Shown: positions 27,852 through 37,042, counted from the stretch's first letter. The stretch is 41,367 bases of DNA from Chromatiales bacterium (GCA_022360905.1 JAKSBX010000035.1:1-41367); one strand, 5' to 3'. Numbers and translations are program-made. The notes: generated by a model from the letters alone, not told the origin.

Positions 27852-28205
27852 TAGGGCCCGCAACTGAAGTGCGCCATTATCAGTATATTTGCGCATATGG
27901 CAAGTGATTCTGCATCATTCCACAGGTTATGGGTGTGTAAATTCCCCCGTGATGTTTCAGCATGATGCTGTTTTTATGGCTATTCCCAGAGTTGAACAGC
28001 TATCTCGTGGCATTTGAGCCGGCTTGACACTGGTGAGGCAATTCCGGGTCTTTTTGCATAACTTTCTGATATTGCTCTATAGAATCCACTTGGGGGATGA
28101 ATCTGAACTTCGTGGTGATCATAGCCTGACAAGCCACTCGATAAGTTTATCGACTTCAGGTTTTGGTTTTAACAAATGTTGTAAATTCGAGCGGGTTTAA
28201 CGCTG
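27852..28205. other. Intergenic region between infA promoter and DUF2333 gene
   Basis: About 350 bp with no gene seen on either strand and no tRNA-like fold. CAGCATGATGCTG followed by TTTTT (near 27957-27974) is a short palindrome with a T-run, which could be a weak plus-strand terminator-like element, but its stem is only 4-6 bp. Confidence 0.35.
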
Positions 28206-29279
28206 TCAGCCCTGGCTGAGAAGATTTCGCAGGTCGATCACTGCGGCGTTGGCCCTGGAAATGTAGGAGGCCATTACCAGCGAGTAGTTGGCGAACATAC
28301 CGAAGCCCTTGCCATTCAATACCACAGGACTGCTGATCGGTGCTTGGGTAGCTTCCAGTTCACGGATGATCTGTCGCAAACTGACCAGGGCGTTCTTTTT
28401 GCGCAGGATCTCATAGAAATCGATCTCCACGGCCTGCAGGAAGTGGATCAGTGCCCAGGTCGAGCCTCTGGCTTCATAAAATACGTCATCGATCTCCAGC
28501 CAGGGTGTCTGTACTCTCATCTGTTCGTTGGTGGCTGTGGATTGGGAGGCCGAGGGGTCGCCCGCCAGATCGGTATTGATCCGCTGTTGTCCGACACTGG
28601 CGCTCAAACGCTGAGAAAGACTGCCCAATCTTTTTTCCACCACGGCGAGCCAATCCCGCAAGTTATCAGCCCTGGCATAAAATTGGGTGTTTTGATTACC
28701 ATCTGCGGAGAGCCCTTTCAAATAGCGTTCCAGCGCTTCAATTCCCTGTCTGTATTCACCTTCGGTGGAGGGGAATATCCATGAATCATTGCTGTAGTTG
28801 AACTGTGGTTCAGCTACTGCGAGATCCTTGTTTTCCAAGGATTGGGATTGGGAGCGGCTCATATCGTTTCTCAGCGAACGCGCCAGGTCCCTGACCTGGG
28901 TCAGCACGCCGAACTCCCAATTCGGCATGTTATCGAGAAACACGCTGGGAGGTGTGACGTCGTTACTCAGATAGCCGCCAGGTTTATCTAACAGGGTTTT
29001 GATAGCCGTCAATAGGGTTGTGGTGGTGTAGGAGCCGGTTACCGGCTTCAGCTCCAGCTCCGCCAGTCTGTCCTTACTGTTGCTGCGCACATCGAACGAC
29101 GGCGGCATGAAACTCCAGTAGATTCCCACCAGAAACAGGATGATGATCAGTGTGATGGTGGCCAAGCCACTTGCCCAGAATATCCCTTTTTCCCGCAATG
29201 TATGGGGGTGGTAAAGGGTTAAGACACGATTCAACATGGCCCCTGTTTGGCGGGCAATTCTGGCGAATATCTCCTTCAC
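28206..29279 (-). CDS. DUF2333 family membrane-anchored protein
   Basis: A 357-residue protein with one membrane helix near residues 33-53 (GLATITLIIILFLVGIYW) following a basic cytoplasmic lead, so most of the chain (60-357) should lie in the periplasm. Features such as SYTTTTLLTAIKTLLDKPGGYLSND and GSTWALIHFLQAVEIDFYEILRKKNA fit DUF2333, a conserved proteobacterial family of unknown function. Start codon is GTG with AAGGAAGG 7 nt upstream. It stands apart from the oxidase genes by 169 bp and nothing ties it functionally to them. Confidence 0.8.
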   Translation of the reverse strand: MKEIFARIARQTGAMLNRVLTLYHPHTLREKGIFWASGLATITLIIILFLVGIYWSFMPPSFDVRSNSKDRLAELELKPVTGSYTTTTLLTAIKTLLDKPGGYLSNDVTPPSVFLDNMPNWEFGVLTQVRDLARSLRNDMSRSQSQSLENKDLAVAEPQFNYSNDSWIFPSTEGEYRQGIEALERYLKGLSADGNQNTQFYARADNLRDWLAVVEKRLGSLSQRLSASVGQQRINTDLAGDPSASQSTATNEQMRVQTPWLEIDDVFYEARGSTWALIHFLQAVEIDFYEILRKKNALVSLRQIIRELEATQAPISSPVVLNGKGFGMFANYSLVMASYISRANAAVIDLRNLLSQG

Positions 29280-29448
29280 TAATGACCTTCCTTTAATGAA
29301 GCCGGCTAATAGAGATTAAAACATTGCTTGGGCTCAGATTGCCAACAGTAAATTGCGCAATCCGCCAGAATCAATCTCACTGAATCTCTGCAAATCACAC
29401 TTTATATGGTGTCATGAGGCAAATATTTCAAGCTCGATTCACAGCTGT

Positions 29449-30351
29449 TCAGATCAGCCTGATGTAGTGGTCCGCCAGCAACAGCGTGAACAACAGACTC
29501 AGATAGAGGATTGAGTAGCCGAAGGTTTTCATGGCATGGGTTCGACCCGGGCTATACAGCAGTTTGATCGCGTGATAGACGAAACCGACGCCGAGTATGA
29601 TGGCACCGCACAGATAGAGGTAGCCACTCATATGAACCACGAAGGGCAGCAGAGTGACAGCCAGCAACATGATGCTGTAGATCAGAATCTGCTGCTTGGT
29701 AAAGTCGATACCATGGGTTACCGGCAACATCGGGATGTCAGCCTTGGCATAGTCGTCGCGTCGGTGAATTGCCAGAGGCCAGAAGTGGGGAGGTGTCCAT
29801 ACAAAGATGATCAACATCAGCAGAAAGGCCTCGATGGTTACCTCTCCGGTGATCGCTACCCAACCCAGCAGTGGCGGCGCCGCACCGGCCAAGCCGCCCC
29901 AAACGATATTCTGCGGTGTGGTGCGTTTCAGAAAACGGGTATAGATCAGTGCATAACCGATCAGCGCCAGGAATGTCAGCAGTGCCGTCAGCGGGTTAAC
30001 CAGAAAATAGAGCATTGCCATCGAAACCGTACCCAGCAACAGGGCAAAGCGGCCGGCATGTTGGCTGTCCATATGGCCGCTGGGAATCGGTCGTTGCTGG
30101 GTGCGGTCCATCATTTTATCAATCCGCTGATCGACAATATGGTTGACCACCGCCCCACAGGCCGCTGCCAAGGAAATTCCGAGTAGTCCGAACAGCATCG
30201 GCTGCCAGGGGACTATGCCCTGTTTAGACAACAACATGCCGACCAGTGCGGTAAAGGCGATCAATAACACCACCTTGGGCTTGGTCAGCTCATAGTAGTG
30301 TTGCCAGGCAAAACCAACGGATTGGCGTGCGGTAAGATCACTGGTGGCCAT
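29449..30351 (-). CDS. ctaB: Protohaem IX farnesyltransferase (haem O synthase)
   Basis: A 300-residue UbiA-superfamily membrane enzyme that adds a farnesyl group to haem B, giving haem O for haem-copper oxidases. The motif NHIVDQRIDKMMDRTQQRPI (about 84-103) and YTRFLKRTTPQNIVWGG (about 150) are the CtaB/CyoE signatures; about eight membrane helices can be drawn. The open frame extends further upstream, but the ATG at 30351 has AAGGAGG at ideal spacing, so it is chosen. It overlaps the SCO-like gene by 14 nt. No haem A synthase gene accompanies it. Confidence 0.95.
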   Translation of the reverse strand: MATSDLTARQSVGFAWQHYYELTKPKVVLLIAFTALVGMLLSKQGIVPWQPMLFGLLGISLAAACGAVVNHIVDQRIDKMMDRTQQRPIPSGHMDSQHAGRFALLLGTVSMAMLYFLVNPLTALLTFLALIGYALIYTRFLKRTTPQNIVWGGLAGAAPPLLGWVAITGEVTIEAFLLMLIIFVWTPPHFWPLAIHRRDDYAKADIPMLPVTHGIDFTKQQILIYSIMLLAVTLLPFVVHMSGYLYLCGAIILGVGFVYHAIKLLYSPGRTHAMKTFGYSILYLSLLFTLLLADHYIRLI

Positions 30352-30982
30352 ATTGACCTCCTTGGGACCAGGTTTGTGAGGCCTTGAGCAGGCGTTCCAG
30401 ATCCTTGAGAATCTGCTTGGAAGTGACCTGTGGGGTGTCATATCGCATCATCAAGTCACCTCTGGGATCGATAATAAAGATTGGTACGCTGTCTGCAAAT
30501 TCGGCTTGTGGAAAGAGTGTTCTAACGGCGCTCTGCTGGCCATCATCGGGTATCAGTAAATGGGTGCCTTCAAGGCCATTGAGGGAGGGTGTCTCCACAC
30601 TTCCATCGGCCCCCGGCAAAATGATCAGGCCACGGGCAATACGCTGTCTGTTGGCCGCCGTTGCTTTGCGTATCTGGCGAACCTTGATTAGGGTTTCCAG
30701 GCAGGCCGCATCACAACCCCGTTCACTGACCACCAACAGTGTCCACATGCCTTCAATGGTTTGCCAGTCAAAGCCCAGGTGGTCTGTCGTTTTGACGCTT
30801 AGCGATTCCACCGATCTGGGAGGATCGATCAATATGCCATGATGGGTTCTGCCTGCAGGAAGCCATTGTGGATTCAGAAAAAACAGCCAGGCAGCGATCA
30901 ACGGTAGCGCAGTAATCGCAACCAGAATCCATAACGAGGTCAGATTGCGGGAAGCGGGGGATTGTTGAGCCAGACTGTTCAT
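30338..30982 (-). CDS. SCO-like thioredoxin-fold cytochrome oxidase assembly protein
   Basis: A 214-residue protein with one N-terminal membrane helix (about 17-37) and a periplasmic thioredoxin-like domain. It carries CDAAC (CX3C) near residue 88, the SCO1/SenC copper-site spacing, in the context LLVVSERGCDAACLETL. A distal histidine equivalent to that of SCO proteins was not identified with confidence, so copper binding is uncertain. The ATG at 30982 overlaps the SURF1 stop codon (ATGA), which supports this start over an upstream in-frame codon. Likely assists CuA or CuB assembly. Confidence 0.78.
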   Translation of the reverse strand: MNSLAQQSPASRNLTSLWILVAITALPLIAAWLFFLNPQWLPAGRTHHGILIDPPRSVESLSVKTTDHLGFDWQTIEGMWTLLVVSERGCDAACLETLIKVRQIRKATAANRQRIARGLIILPGADGSVETPSLNGLEGTHLLIPDDGQQSAVRTLFPQAEFADSVPIFIIDPRGDLMMRYDTPQVTSKQILKDLERLLKASQTWSQGGQYGHQ

Positions 30983-31710
30983 GGGGTTTCGTTTGCCACC
31001 TTTTGATAGGAAAGACGTAGCCAGACAAGTACAGCGATGATGGCGAAAGCGAACCACTGGATGGCATAGCCGATATGCATCAGATCACTGACTTTGGGGG
31101 TTGGCCATTGACGGATGAAATTCTGATTATCCTCGGATGTCTGCAGTACTAGTATGGGTAGTGTCTCCAGACCTGACCATTGACGATAGCGCTCCACAGT
31201 CAGATAGGGCCAGCGAGGCGGTAACTCATTGCCGTCGTCGGATGGTGTTAGCTCTATGGCCGGGGCCTGGGGAATGGTGATTTCTCCACTTATGGTCAGT
31301 TGACCAGTGCTGTTGGTCAGTGCCTTGCGGTCTGTGAAAGGCGCTACTGCAGTCCAACCCCGGTTTATTAACACCAGCTCGCCATTGTCTGAAAGTTGTA
31401 GTGGTGTCACCACATGAAATCCGGTTTTACCCAAGTGTTTACGGTTGGCGATGAAGATGGTTTTCTCCGATAGGAATTTACCTTGCAGAACAACCTTTCG
31501 GTATTGAAGTTGATCCGTGTCGGGCCGTATTGAATCGGTCAAGGAAATGGGCGGAAGTGTGCGCCGCATCTCCAACGCAGTGGCCTGGTGACGTTTCTGC
31601 TCGGCACGGTCAAGTTGCCAGAATCCGAGACTGCATAAAAGTGGGGTTACAATTACCATAACAACTGTAGGGATTGTTTGAGCGCGAAATTGCCGGGTAG
31701 CGCGTGTCAT
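30979..31710 (-). CDS. SURF1 family cytochrome oxidase assembly protein
   Basis: A 243-residue protein with two membrane helices (about 13-30 and 213-232) flanking a periplasmic domain. The family markers are present: LGFWQLDRAEQKR after the first helix, YRKVVLQGKF, GFHVVTPL, VLINRGW, and HIGYAIQWFAFA leading into the second helix. SURF1 aids insertion of haem A into subunit I of cytochrome c oxidase. It is coupled to the SCO-like gene by a 4-nt overlap and reads on the same strand as coxBAC, separated from coxC by the opposite-strand DUF2909 gene. Confidence 0.93.
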   Translation of the reverse strand: MTRATRQFRAQTIPTVVMVIVTPLLCSLGFWQLDRAEQKRHQATALEMRRTLPPISLTDSIRPDTDQLQYRKVVLQGKFLSEKTIFIANRKHLGKTGFHVVTPLQLSDNGELVLINRGWTAVAPFTDRKALTNSTGQLTISGEITIPQAPAIELTPSDDGNELPPRWPYLTVERYRQWSGLETLPILVLQTSEDNQNFIRQWPTPKVSDLMHIGYAIQWFAFAIIAVLVWLRLSYQKVANETP

Positions 31711-31791
31711 AACAACTATATTAAAATCATCCTATCTTAAAACAGTACTGAATATTGGTATTTCATCGGTACCTCTGAAGAGGGCATACGC

Positions 31792-32013
31792 ATGGATATT
31801 ATCTTTAAATTACCTGTACTTCTGGTTCTGTTATTCATACTCATCTCCCTCTTTCAGGGAATGTACTACATGGCGAAGGATGACGGTAAAAACAGTAGTA
31901 CCCGTGTGGTACGCGCTTTGACCATCCGGGTGACACTCTCATTGCTACTGTTCGTCATTCTCATGGCCGGTTACTTTTTTGGTTTGCTGACACCTCATGG
32001 CCTAACGCCTTGA
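31792..32013 (+). CDS. DUF2909 twin-helix membrane protein
   Basis: A 73-residue protein with two membrane helices (about 5-24 and 47-67) joined by a basic loop, KDDGKNSSTRVVRALTIRVT. This pattern fits DUF2909, a family commonly embedded in gammaproteobacterial cytochrome oxidase clusters. It reads opposite to its neighbours, divergent from SURF1 and convergent with coxC (27-bp gap). Function unknown; a role in oxidase assembly is only suggested by context. Confidence 0.8.
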   Translation: MDIIFKLPVLLVLLFILISLFQGMYYMAKDDGKNSSTRVVRALTIRVTLSLLLFVILMAGYFFGLLTPHGLTP

Positions 32014-32040
32014 TTCATTTCGGAATGGTTGGCAACAGGC

Positions 32041-32913
32041 TCATAACCAATAGACAAATACAAACAGGCCAAGCCAAACCACATCCACAAAGTGCCAGTA
32101 CCAAGCTACAGCTTCGAAGGCAAAGTGGTTGTGTGCGCTGAAGTGGCTTTTCATACTTCGGCCCAGTATGGCCATCAGCATGACGGCTCCCATGGTTACA
32201 TGAAATCCATGGAATCCGGTGAGCATATAAAAGGTTGAGCCGTAGGCTCCGGACTCCAGTGTCAGGTTGAGCTCCTGATAGGCGTGCCCATATTCATAAG
32301 CCTGCAGGATGACGAAAATTACCCCCAGTGCGATGGTTGCGATCAGTCCGTTTACCAGCTGCTTTTGGTTGTCCAGCTTCAACCCCCAGTGGGCCCAGGT
32401 GATGGTCGCGCCGCTGGTCAGCAGTATCAGAGTATTGATTGCAGGTATACCCCAGGCACCCATCGGTTTGAAATCACCACCCAGTTCTCCCGGCCCATGG
32501 GAGGGCCAGACATTCTCAAAACCGTGATAGAGGATTTCGTTGGTAACACCAAGATAGCCATCGCCACCCAGCCAGGGTAGGGCGATATTCCGTATGTAGT
32601 AGAGGGCACCAAAAAAGCTGAGAAAGAAGAACACTTCCGAGGCGATGAACCAAAACATGCCCATGCGGAAAGAGGTATCAACCTGGCGATTATAACAATC
32701 GTTCAAATTCTCCTTGATCACATCCCGGAACCAGCCATACAGCAGGTAGAAGAACATCAGCAGGCCGGCCACCACCAGAAAACTGCCTATAGAGACCCCA
32801 TTCATCGCCAGCGCACCGCCAAACAGGGTGATTAACAGTGAAAACATGCCGATGATTGGCCAGGGACTTGGATCGGGTATGAAGTAGTCCCCATTATGCT
32901 CCTTTGCTGACAT
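32041..32913 (-). CDS. coxC: Cytochrome c oxidase subunit III
   Basis: A 290-residue membrane protein with about seven helices. Subunit III landmarks are present: FWFIASEVFFFLSFFGALYY near 82 (conserved glutamate of helix III), and GFHGFHVTMGAVML plus AVAWYWHFVDVVWLGLFVFVYWL at the C-terminus. Subunit III stabilises the oxidase and maintains proton uptake into the D pathway. Start ATG is preceded by GGGAGAG. It follows ctaG with a 47-bp gap on the same strand. Confidence 0.97.
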   Translation of the reverse strand: MSAKEHNGDYFIPDPSPWPIIGMFSLLITLFGGALAMNGVSIGSFLVVAGLLMFFYLLYGWFRDVIKENLNDCYNRQVDTSFRMGMFWFIASEVFFFLSFFGALYYIRNIALPWLGGDGYLGVTNEILYHGFENVWPSHGPGELGGDFKPMGAWGIPAINTLILLTSGATITWAHWGLKLDNQKQLVNGLIATIALGVIFVILQAYEYGHAYQELNLTLESGAYGSTFYMLTGFHGFHVTMGAVMLMAILGRSMKSHFSAHNHFAFEAVAWYWHFVDVVWLGLFVFVYWL

Positions 32914-32960
32914 TATGATTCTCTCCCCGATATGAATTTTGTATGGTTGATTGTCATCGG

Positions 32961-33584
32961 TTATCTATTTGGTAAAGCGCTTTCAGCGGCTGACGGCATG
33001 GCGATTTGCGGTAGCAGTTTCGACAGATCAGAGTCCCTTTTCGACGCCTTTAAACGCATGAAGCTGTAGGACAGGGTAAGCGATTGGATGTCGGCCGGCA
33101 GCTCTGGGGATACCATGAATCGTAATGGCATGTCAGTTTGCTGATTGCCGGCCAGGGTCTGTTTGTTGAAGCAGAAGCACTCCAATTTGCTGAAATAGGG
33201 GGTGGCCTGCCAAGGGGCGACACTGGGTATTGCCTGTCCGGTTGCTGCATCGCCACTGCGGTTACGGGCGACAAAGTTCACCTCATAGGTTTTACCCGGA
33301 TGTACCCGCATGCTACGGGTTGTCGCCTGTAAATCCCAGGGTAGATTCGGGTTTACCGTGGTGTCGAATTTCACGGTTACCCATCTGTTTTGATCAACTT
33401 GTTTGACGACTTGCCGATCAGCTGCGTCGATTTTTCGTTGAGACAGGGACTGTGTGCCCGTCACTTCACAAAACAGGTCATACAGCGGTACCAGAGCGAA
33501 ACCAAAACCGAACATGCCCACCACCAGGCCACTTAGCAGTAGGGTAGTGCGAAGGTTCTTGTTTTCTCCGGTACGCGCGTTCAT
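32961..33584 (-). CDS. ctaG: Cytochrome c oxidase assembly protein CtaG/Cox11
   Basis: A 207-residue copper chaperone for CuB. A short cytoplasmic lead is followed by one membrane helix (about 15-35) running into ALVPLYDLFCEVTG, then a periplasmic immunoglobulin-like domain with the copper motif ECFCF near 145 and SPELPADIQSLTLSYSF. The frame opens upstream, but the ATG at 33584 overlaps the stop codon of the small gene before it (ATGA), which fixes the likely start. The gene order coxA-small gene-ctaG-coxC is standard. Confidence 0.95.
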   Translation of the reverse strand: MNARTGENKNLRTTLLLSGLVVGMFGFGFALVPLYDLFCEVTGTQSLSQRKIDAADRQVVKQVDQNRWVTVKFDTTVNPNLPWDLQATTRSMRVHPGKTYEVNFVARNRSGDAATGQAIPSVAPWQATPYFSKLECFCFNKQTLAGNQQTDMPLRFMVSPELPADIQSLTLSYSFMRLKASKRDSDLSKLLPQIAMPSAAESALPNR

Positions 33585-33733
33585 GGCATTGCCTGGGTGC
33601 CTACGATGCGAAACAGGCCGGTCCAAAATGGAAAGGAGGTAACCAGGAAGAAAATCGCCATACCACCCAGCACCCAGGCCAGGCGGACGTTCTTGTTTCT
33701 CAACTCCGGTGTTTGATATTTCGGTATTCTCAT
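33581..33733 (-). CDS. Small single-helix protein of the oxidase cluster
   Basis: A 50-residue protein with a short basic N-terminus (MRIPKYQTPELRNKN) and one membrane helix (VRLAWVLGGMAIFFLVTSFPFW). The ATG at 33733 has AGGAG at 6-nt spacing, unlike the longer upstream frame. Short genes of this kind between coxA and ctaG are known as cytochrome oxidase small assembly proteins. Its stop codon overlaps the ctaG start by 4 nt. The precise role is unknown. Confidence 0.75.
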   Translation of the reverse strand: MRIPKYQTPELRNKNVRLAWVLGGMAIFFLVTSFPFWTGLFRIVGTQAMP

Positions 33734-33750
33734 TACCACTCCTAGTGTTT

Positions 33751-35346
33751 CTATTTGATTTGTGGAGCTACGGTCCATGTGTGAAATGCCGGTGGTGAAT
33801 CCAACTCCCATTCCAGGCCTTTGGCGCCTTCCCAGGCTCTGCTTTCAGCTTTCTTTCCGCCACGAATGGTTTTAATGACGATATAGAGCAACAGCAGGTG
33901 GCTAAGGCCGAAAATGATCGCGCCGACACTCGAGATGACATTGAACTCGGTAAACATCATGTTGTAGTCGACAATTCTGCGTGGCATGCCTGCCAGGCCA
34001 AGAAAATGCTGCGGGAAGAAGGTGATGTTGAAACCGATCACATTGGTCCAGAAAAAGATCTTGCCCAGGGTCTCGTCGTACATGTGGCCTGTCCACTTGG
34101 GCAGCCAGTAGAAAACACCGGCAAACAGTCCGAACACGGCGCCAGGCATCAATACATAGTGGAAATGGGCCACCACGAACATACTGTCGTGATACTGCAT
34201 ATCGGCAGGTACCACAGCCAGCATCACACCGCTCAAACCACCAAAAGTGAACATCAGTATAATAGCCACAGCAAATAGCATCGGGGTTTCAAAGGTCATT
34301 GCACCGCGCCACATGGTGGCGATGAAGTTGAAGATCATCAAACCCACCGGGATGGAGATCAGAATGGTACCGATCATAAAGTAGGTTACCGCGCCCAGTG
34401 ACATACCAACGGTGTATTGATGATGGGCCCAAACCACCATACCGATCGTGGCTACCGTCAACATGGCGCCAACCATCGACTTATAGCCGAATAGGGGCTT
34501 ACGGGAGAATGCGGGTATGACATGGGAGAGGACACCGATTGAGGGCAGCAGCAGTATGTAGACCTCAGGATGGCCGAAGAACCAGAACAGATGTTGAAAC
34601 AACACCGGGTCTCCACCGCCGGCTGCATCAAAAAAGCTGGTACCGAAATGCCTGTCAAACAGCAGCATTGTGACACCGCCGGCAAGCACAGGTACAACTA
34701 GAATCAGCAGAAATGCAGTTACCAGCCAAGTCCAGCAGAACATCGGCATGGTCATCAGTGTCATACCGGGTGCACGCATATTCAACAGTGTGACGATGAT
34801 ATTGATCGAGGCCAATACAGAGGATATACCCAGTAGATGGATCGCGAAGATCAGAAAATCCATCGACATGCCAACCTGAACCGATAGCGGTGGATAGAGG
34901 GTCCATCCGGTATTGATCTGTGTACCACCACCTGGGAAGAAGGGTACCACGAAAGAGAGAATCAACATGGTTGCGGCCGCAGGAAGAATCCAGAAGCTGA
35001 GATTGTTCATCCTTGGCAACGCCATGTCCGGTGCACCGATCATCATTGGAATCATCCAGTTGGCCAGGCCTGCAGCAGCTGGCATGACCGCACCGAATAT
35101 CATAATTAGGGCGTGGTTGGTTACCAGGTTGTTGTAGAGATCCGGATCAAGCAACTGGATACCCGGTTGGAACAGCTCCAAACGGATCAACATGGCGCTT
35201 GCGCCACCGAGAAACAGCATCGTCAGAGCAAACAGAAGATAAAGGGTCCCGATATCTTTATGGTTGGTGCTGAACAGCCAACGTCGCCAACCTGTTGGCA
35301 TATCGTGATGATGCGCTTCATCGTGGTTTAAGGTGGTTGTGGTCAT
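33751..35346 (-). CDS. coxA: Cytochrome c oxidase subunit I, K-channel lysine replaced by Met
   Basis: A 531-residue haem-copper oxidase core. Haem a ligand H78 (TNHALIM), D-channel entrance D107 (GAPDMALPRMNN), HPEVY at 259-263 with the gating glutamate E261 and the cross-linking tyrosine Y263, the CuB histidine pair (AHHQYTVGM) and the HFHYV haem ligands are all present. In the K channel, the usual IPTGVKVF-type motif reads IPVGLMIF: the key lysine is M337 and the nearby threonine is V334. The ATG at 35346 has GAGGAG upstream and is preferred over a TTG six bases earlier. It lies 14 bp after coxB. Confidence 0.96.
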   Translation of the reverse strand: MTTTTLNHDEAHHHDMPTGWRRWLFSTNHKDIGTLYLLFALTMLFLGGASAMLIRLELFQPGIQLLDPDLYNNLVTNHALIMIFGAVMPAAAGLANWMIPMMIGAPDMALPRMNNLSFWILPAAATMLILSFVVPFFPGGGTQINTGWTLYPPLSVQVGMSMDFLIFAIHLLGISSVLASINIIVTLLNMRAPGMTLMTMPMFCWTWLVTAFLLILVVPVLAGGVTMLLFDRHFGTSFFDAAGGGDPVLFQHLFWFFGHPEVYILLLPSIGVLSHVIPAFSRKPLFGYKSMVGAMLTVATIGMVVWAHHQYTVGMSLGAVTYFMIGTILISIPVGLMIFNFIATMWRGAMTFETPMLFAVAIILMFTFGGLSGVMLAVVPADMQYHDSMFVVAHFHYVLMPGAVFGLFAGVFYWLPKWTGHMYDETLGKIFFWTNVIGFNITFFPQHFLGLAGMPRRIVDYNMMFTEFNVISSVGAIIFGLSHLLLLYIVIKTIRGGKKAESRAWEGAKGLEWELDSPPAFHTWTVAPQIK

Positions 35347-35360
35347 GTTCAAACTCTCCT

Positions 35361-36557
35361 CTATCTCGCCTGCTTCACATCTGAAGGTTGCACCACATCG
35401 CCTGAATTGTTGTCCCAGGCATTTCGTTCGTAGGTCACGATTGCTGCAATTTCAAGATCGTTCAGTGAGCCCCAGGGTTGCATGGCTGTACCCTCTTTAC
35501 CTTTGATAACGATCTCCAGATGGGCTTCTATTGGACCGGTTACCATGGCCGAACCTTTCAATGCCGGGAAGGCGGGCGGTAAACCCAGGCCGGTAACCTG
35601 ATGGCAGGCGCCACATTTCGTTTCGTATAAGGTTTTTCCTTTCGCCATCAACTCATCCATGCTCCAGGTCTTGTCTGCACTGGCTTCAGCCGCCGCTGCG
35701 ACCTTGATGGCTTTTTGGTCGTCAACCCAGGCGGCAAACTGTTGAGGCGAGACAGATTCAACCACGATGGGCATACGGGAGTGCCAGGTACCGCAAAGTT
35801 CTGCACATTGACCACGGAAGACACCTTCTCTGTTGAGCTCAGCCCAGGTTTCGGTGACATAGCCGGGGATGGCATCCTTCTTAACAGCCAGTTCAGGTAC
35901 CCAGAAGGCGTGTAATACATCAGCCGAGGTATGCAAAAAGCGAATTTTCTGTCCGGTCGGTAAAACCAGACGATTATCTACCTCTCTCAGGTAGAGATCC
36001 CCGGAATCCTTTTCCGGTACATAGCGGCTTTCCACCTTGATGTCATGATCCAGATAGTCGAACTCCCACCACCATTGATGGCCGGTGACTTTGACATCCA
36101 GAATATTCTCCTCTTTCGGTACATCCCAGACTTTTTTCAATACTGCATCGGCTTTCCCGGCAATGGTGAGATCCACTCCCAGTACCATCACCGGCACAAC
36201 AACCCAAGACCAGTTGCCAAACCAGGAGTTATGGAAATTCTGATCCGCCTCAAATCCCCGGCTTTTACGATGATAGTAGAGGGAGTAGAAGACGAAGCCG
36301 AAAACGATCAGCAACAGTACGGTTGCGATCTGCATCGTCAACATATGGATGTTATAGATCTCCTGGGCAACATCCGCCGCCGGAGGAGGGAAGTTAATAC
36401 CATATTCCGCTTTGCATTTGTCGGCAAAAAACAGACCGGCAACGGCAATACCCGTTAATGATGTCGCTTTAAGCTTGTATGATTGGTTTTGGATCAGCTG
36501 CTCTGTTACCGACATGGGATGATGATCCTGTCGCTTGAAATTGTTATTGAACTTCAT
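35361..36557 (-). CDS. coxB: Cytochrome c oxidase subunit II with fused cytochrome c domain (caa3 type)
   Basis: A 398-residue protein. After a hydrophobic leader (about 30-50) come two membrane helices (about 72-94 and 113-132) and the CuA domain with H216, C251, E253, C255, H259 and M262 in GQCAELCGTWHSRM. An Ala-rich linker (286-297) leads to a cytochrome c domain with CGACH at 315 and a likely axial Met at 359 (GTAMQPW). The fused haem marks it as caa3-type, accepting electrons from soluble or membrane cytochromes. An in-frame ATG at 36515 (MSVTEQ) is an alternative start; neither has a strong ribosome-binding site. Confidence 0.96.
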   Translation of the reverse strand: MKFNNNFKRQDHHPMSVTEQLIQNQSYKLKATSLTGIAVAGLFFADKCKAEYGINFPPPAADVAQEIYNIHMLTMQIATVLLLIVFGFVFYSLYYHRKSRGFEADQNFHNSWFGNWSWVVVPVMVLGVDLTIAGKADAVLKKVWDVPKEENILDVKVTGHQWWWEFDYLDHDIKVESRYVPEKDSGDLYLREVDNRLVLPTGQKIRFLHTSADVLHAFWVPELAVKKDAIPGYVTETWAELNREGVFRGQCAELCGTWHSRMPIVVESVSPQQFAAWVDDQKAIKVAAAAEASADKTWSMDELMAKGKTLYETKCGACHQVTGLGLPPAFPALKGSAMVTGPIEAHLEIVIKGKEGTAMQPWGSLNDLEIAAIVTYERNAWDNNSGDVVQPSDVKQAR

Positions 36558-36562
36558 ACGGC

Positions 36563-37042
36563 TCAGATGCCCTCGATTGCACTTTTCAGGTTGTGGGCGA
36601 GTGTTTCTCGCTCCTCTTCAATCAAATACTTTCCTACCTCTACGAATTGTCCATGGGAACCGATCAACAGGCGGCTTGGGTACCAGCCACTGGGGTCACG
36701 GTTTCTGATGATCTTCAGCCAGGCTTTGTGAAAACACTTTTCCGATTCAAATCGACCGCGATCGATGACTCTGACATGGTTACTGTCTATTCGGATGATC
36801 TGTTGGCTATGTGCACAGCAGCTTTGGCAATAGATGGCAATGCCGATCAGGAGAATCTCCAGGCCGGCAAATGGCAACACCAGCCAGGCGCCAATCGAGT
36901 AGAAATAAGCAGCAACTGCGGAGCAGCAAAAGGCAAAAAAGAGGAACACCCACTTGGACTGCCGCCAAGTAAGGTTTCGATTCGGATTTATGATGAGAAC
37001 TGCTTCATCAGAATCACTGTTTTGACTATCCCTTAGGATCAT
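36563..37042 (-). CDS. DUF2244 family membrane protein
   Basis: A 159-residue protein with two adjacent membrane helices (about 30-48 and 51-70) and a cytoplasmic C-terminal part with the stretch GRFESEKCFHKAWLKI and YPSRLLIGSHGQFVEVGKYL typical of DUF2244. Its cysteine cluster YCQSCCAH lies just after the second helix. It is the first gene of the coxBA run, 5 bp before coxB, so it is co-transcribed with the oxidase. Function unknown; its place in oxidase clusters is common in proteobacteria. Confidence 0.85.
   Translation of the reverse strand: MILRDSQNSDSDEAVLIINPNRNLTWRQSKWVFLFFAFCCSAVAAYFYSIGAWLVLPFAGLEILLIGIAIYCQSCCAHSQQIIRIDSNHVRVIDRGRFESEKCFHKAWLKIIRNRDPSGWYPSRLLIGSHGQFVEVGKYLIEEERETLAHNLKSAIEGI

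Noticed and set aside
27784..28205. Possible serW-like tRNA gene next to infA, as in E. coli
   Set aside because: No cloverleaf or TTCGANNC T-loop sequence found on either strand.
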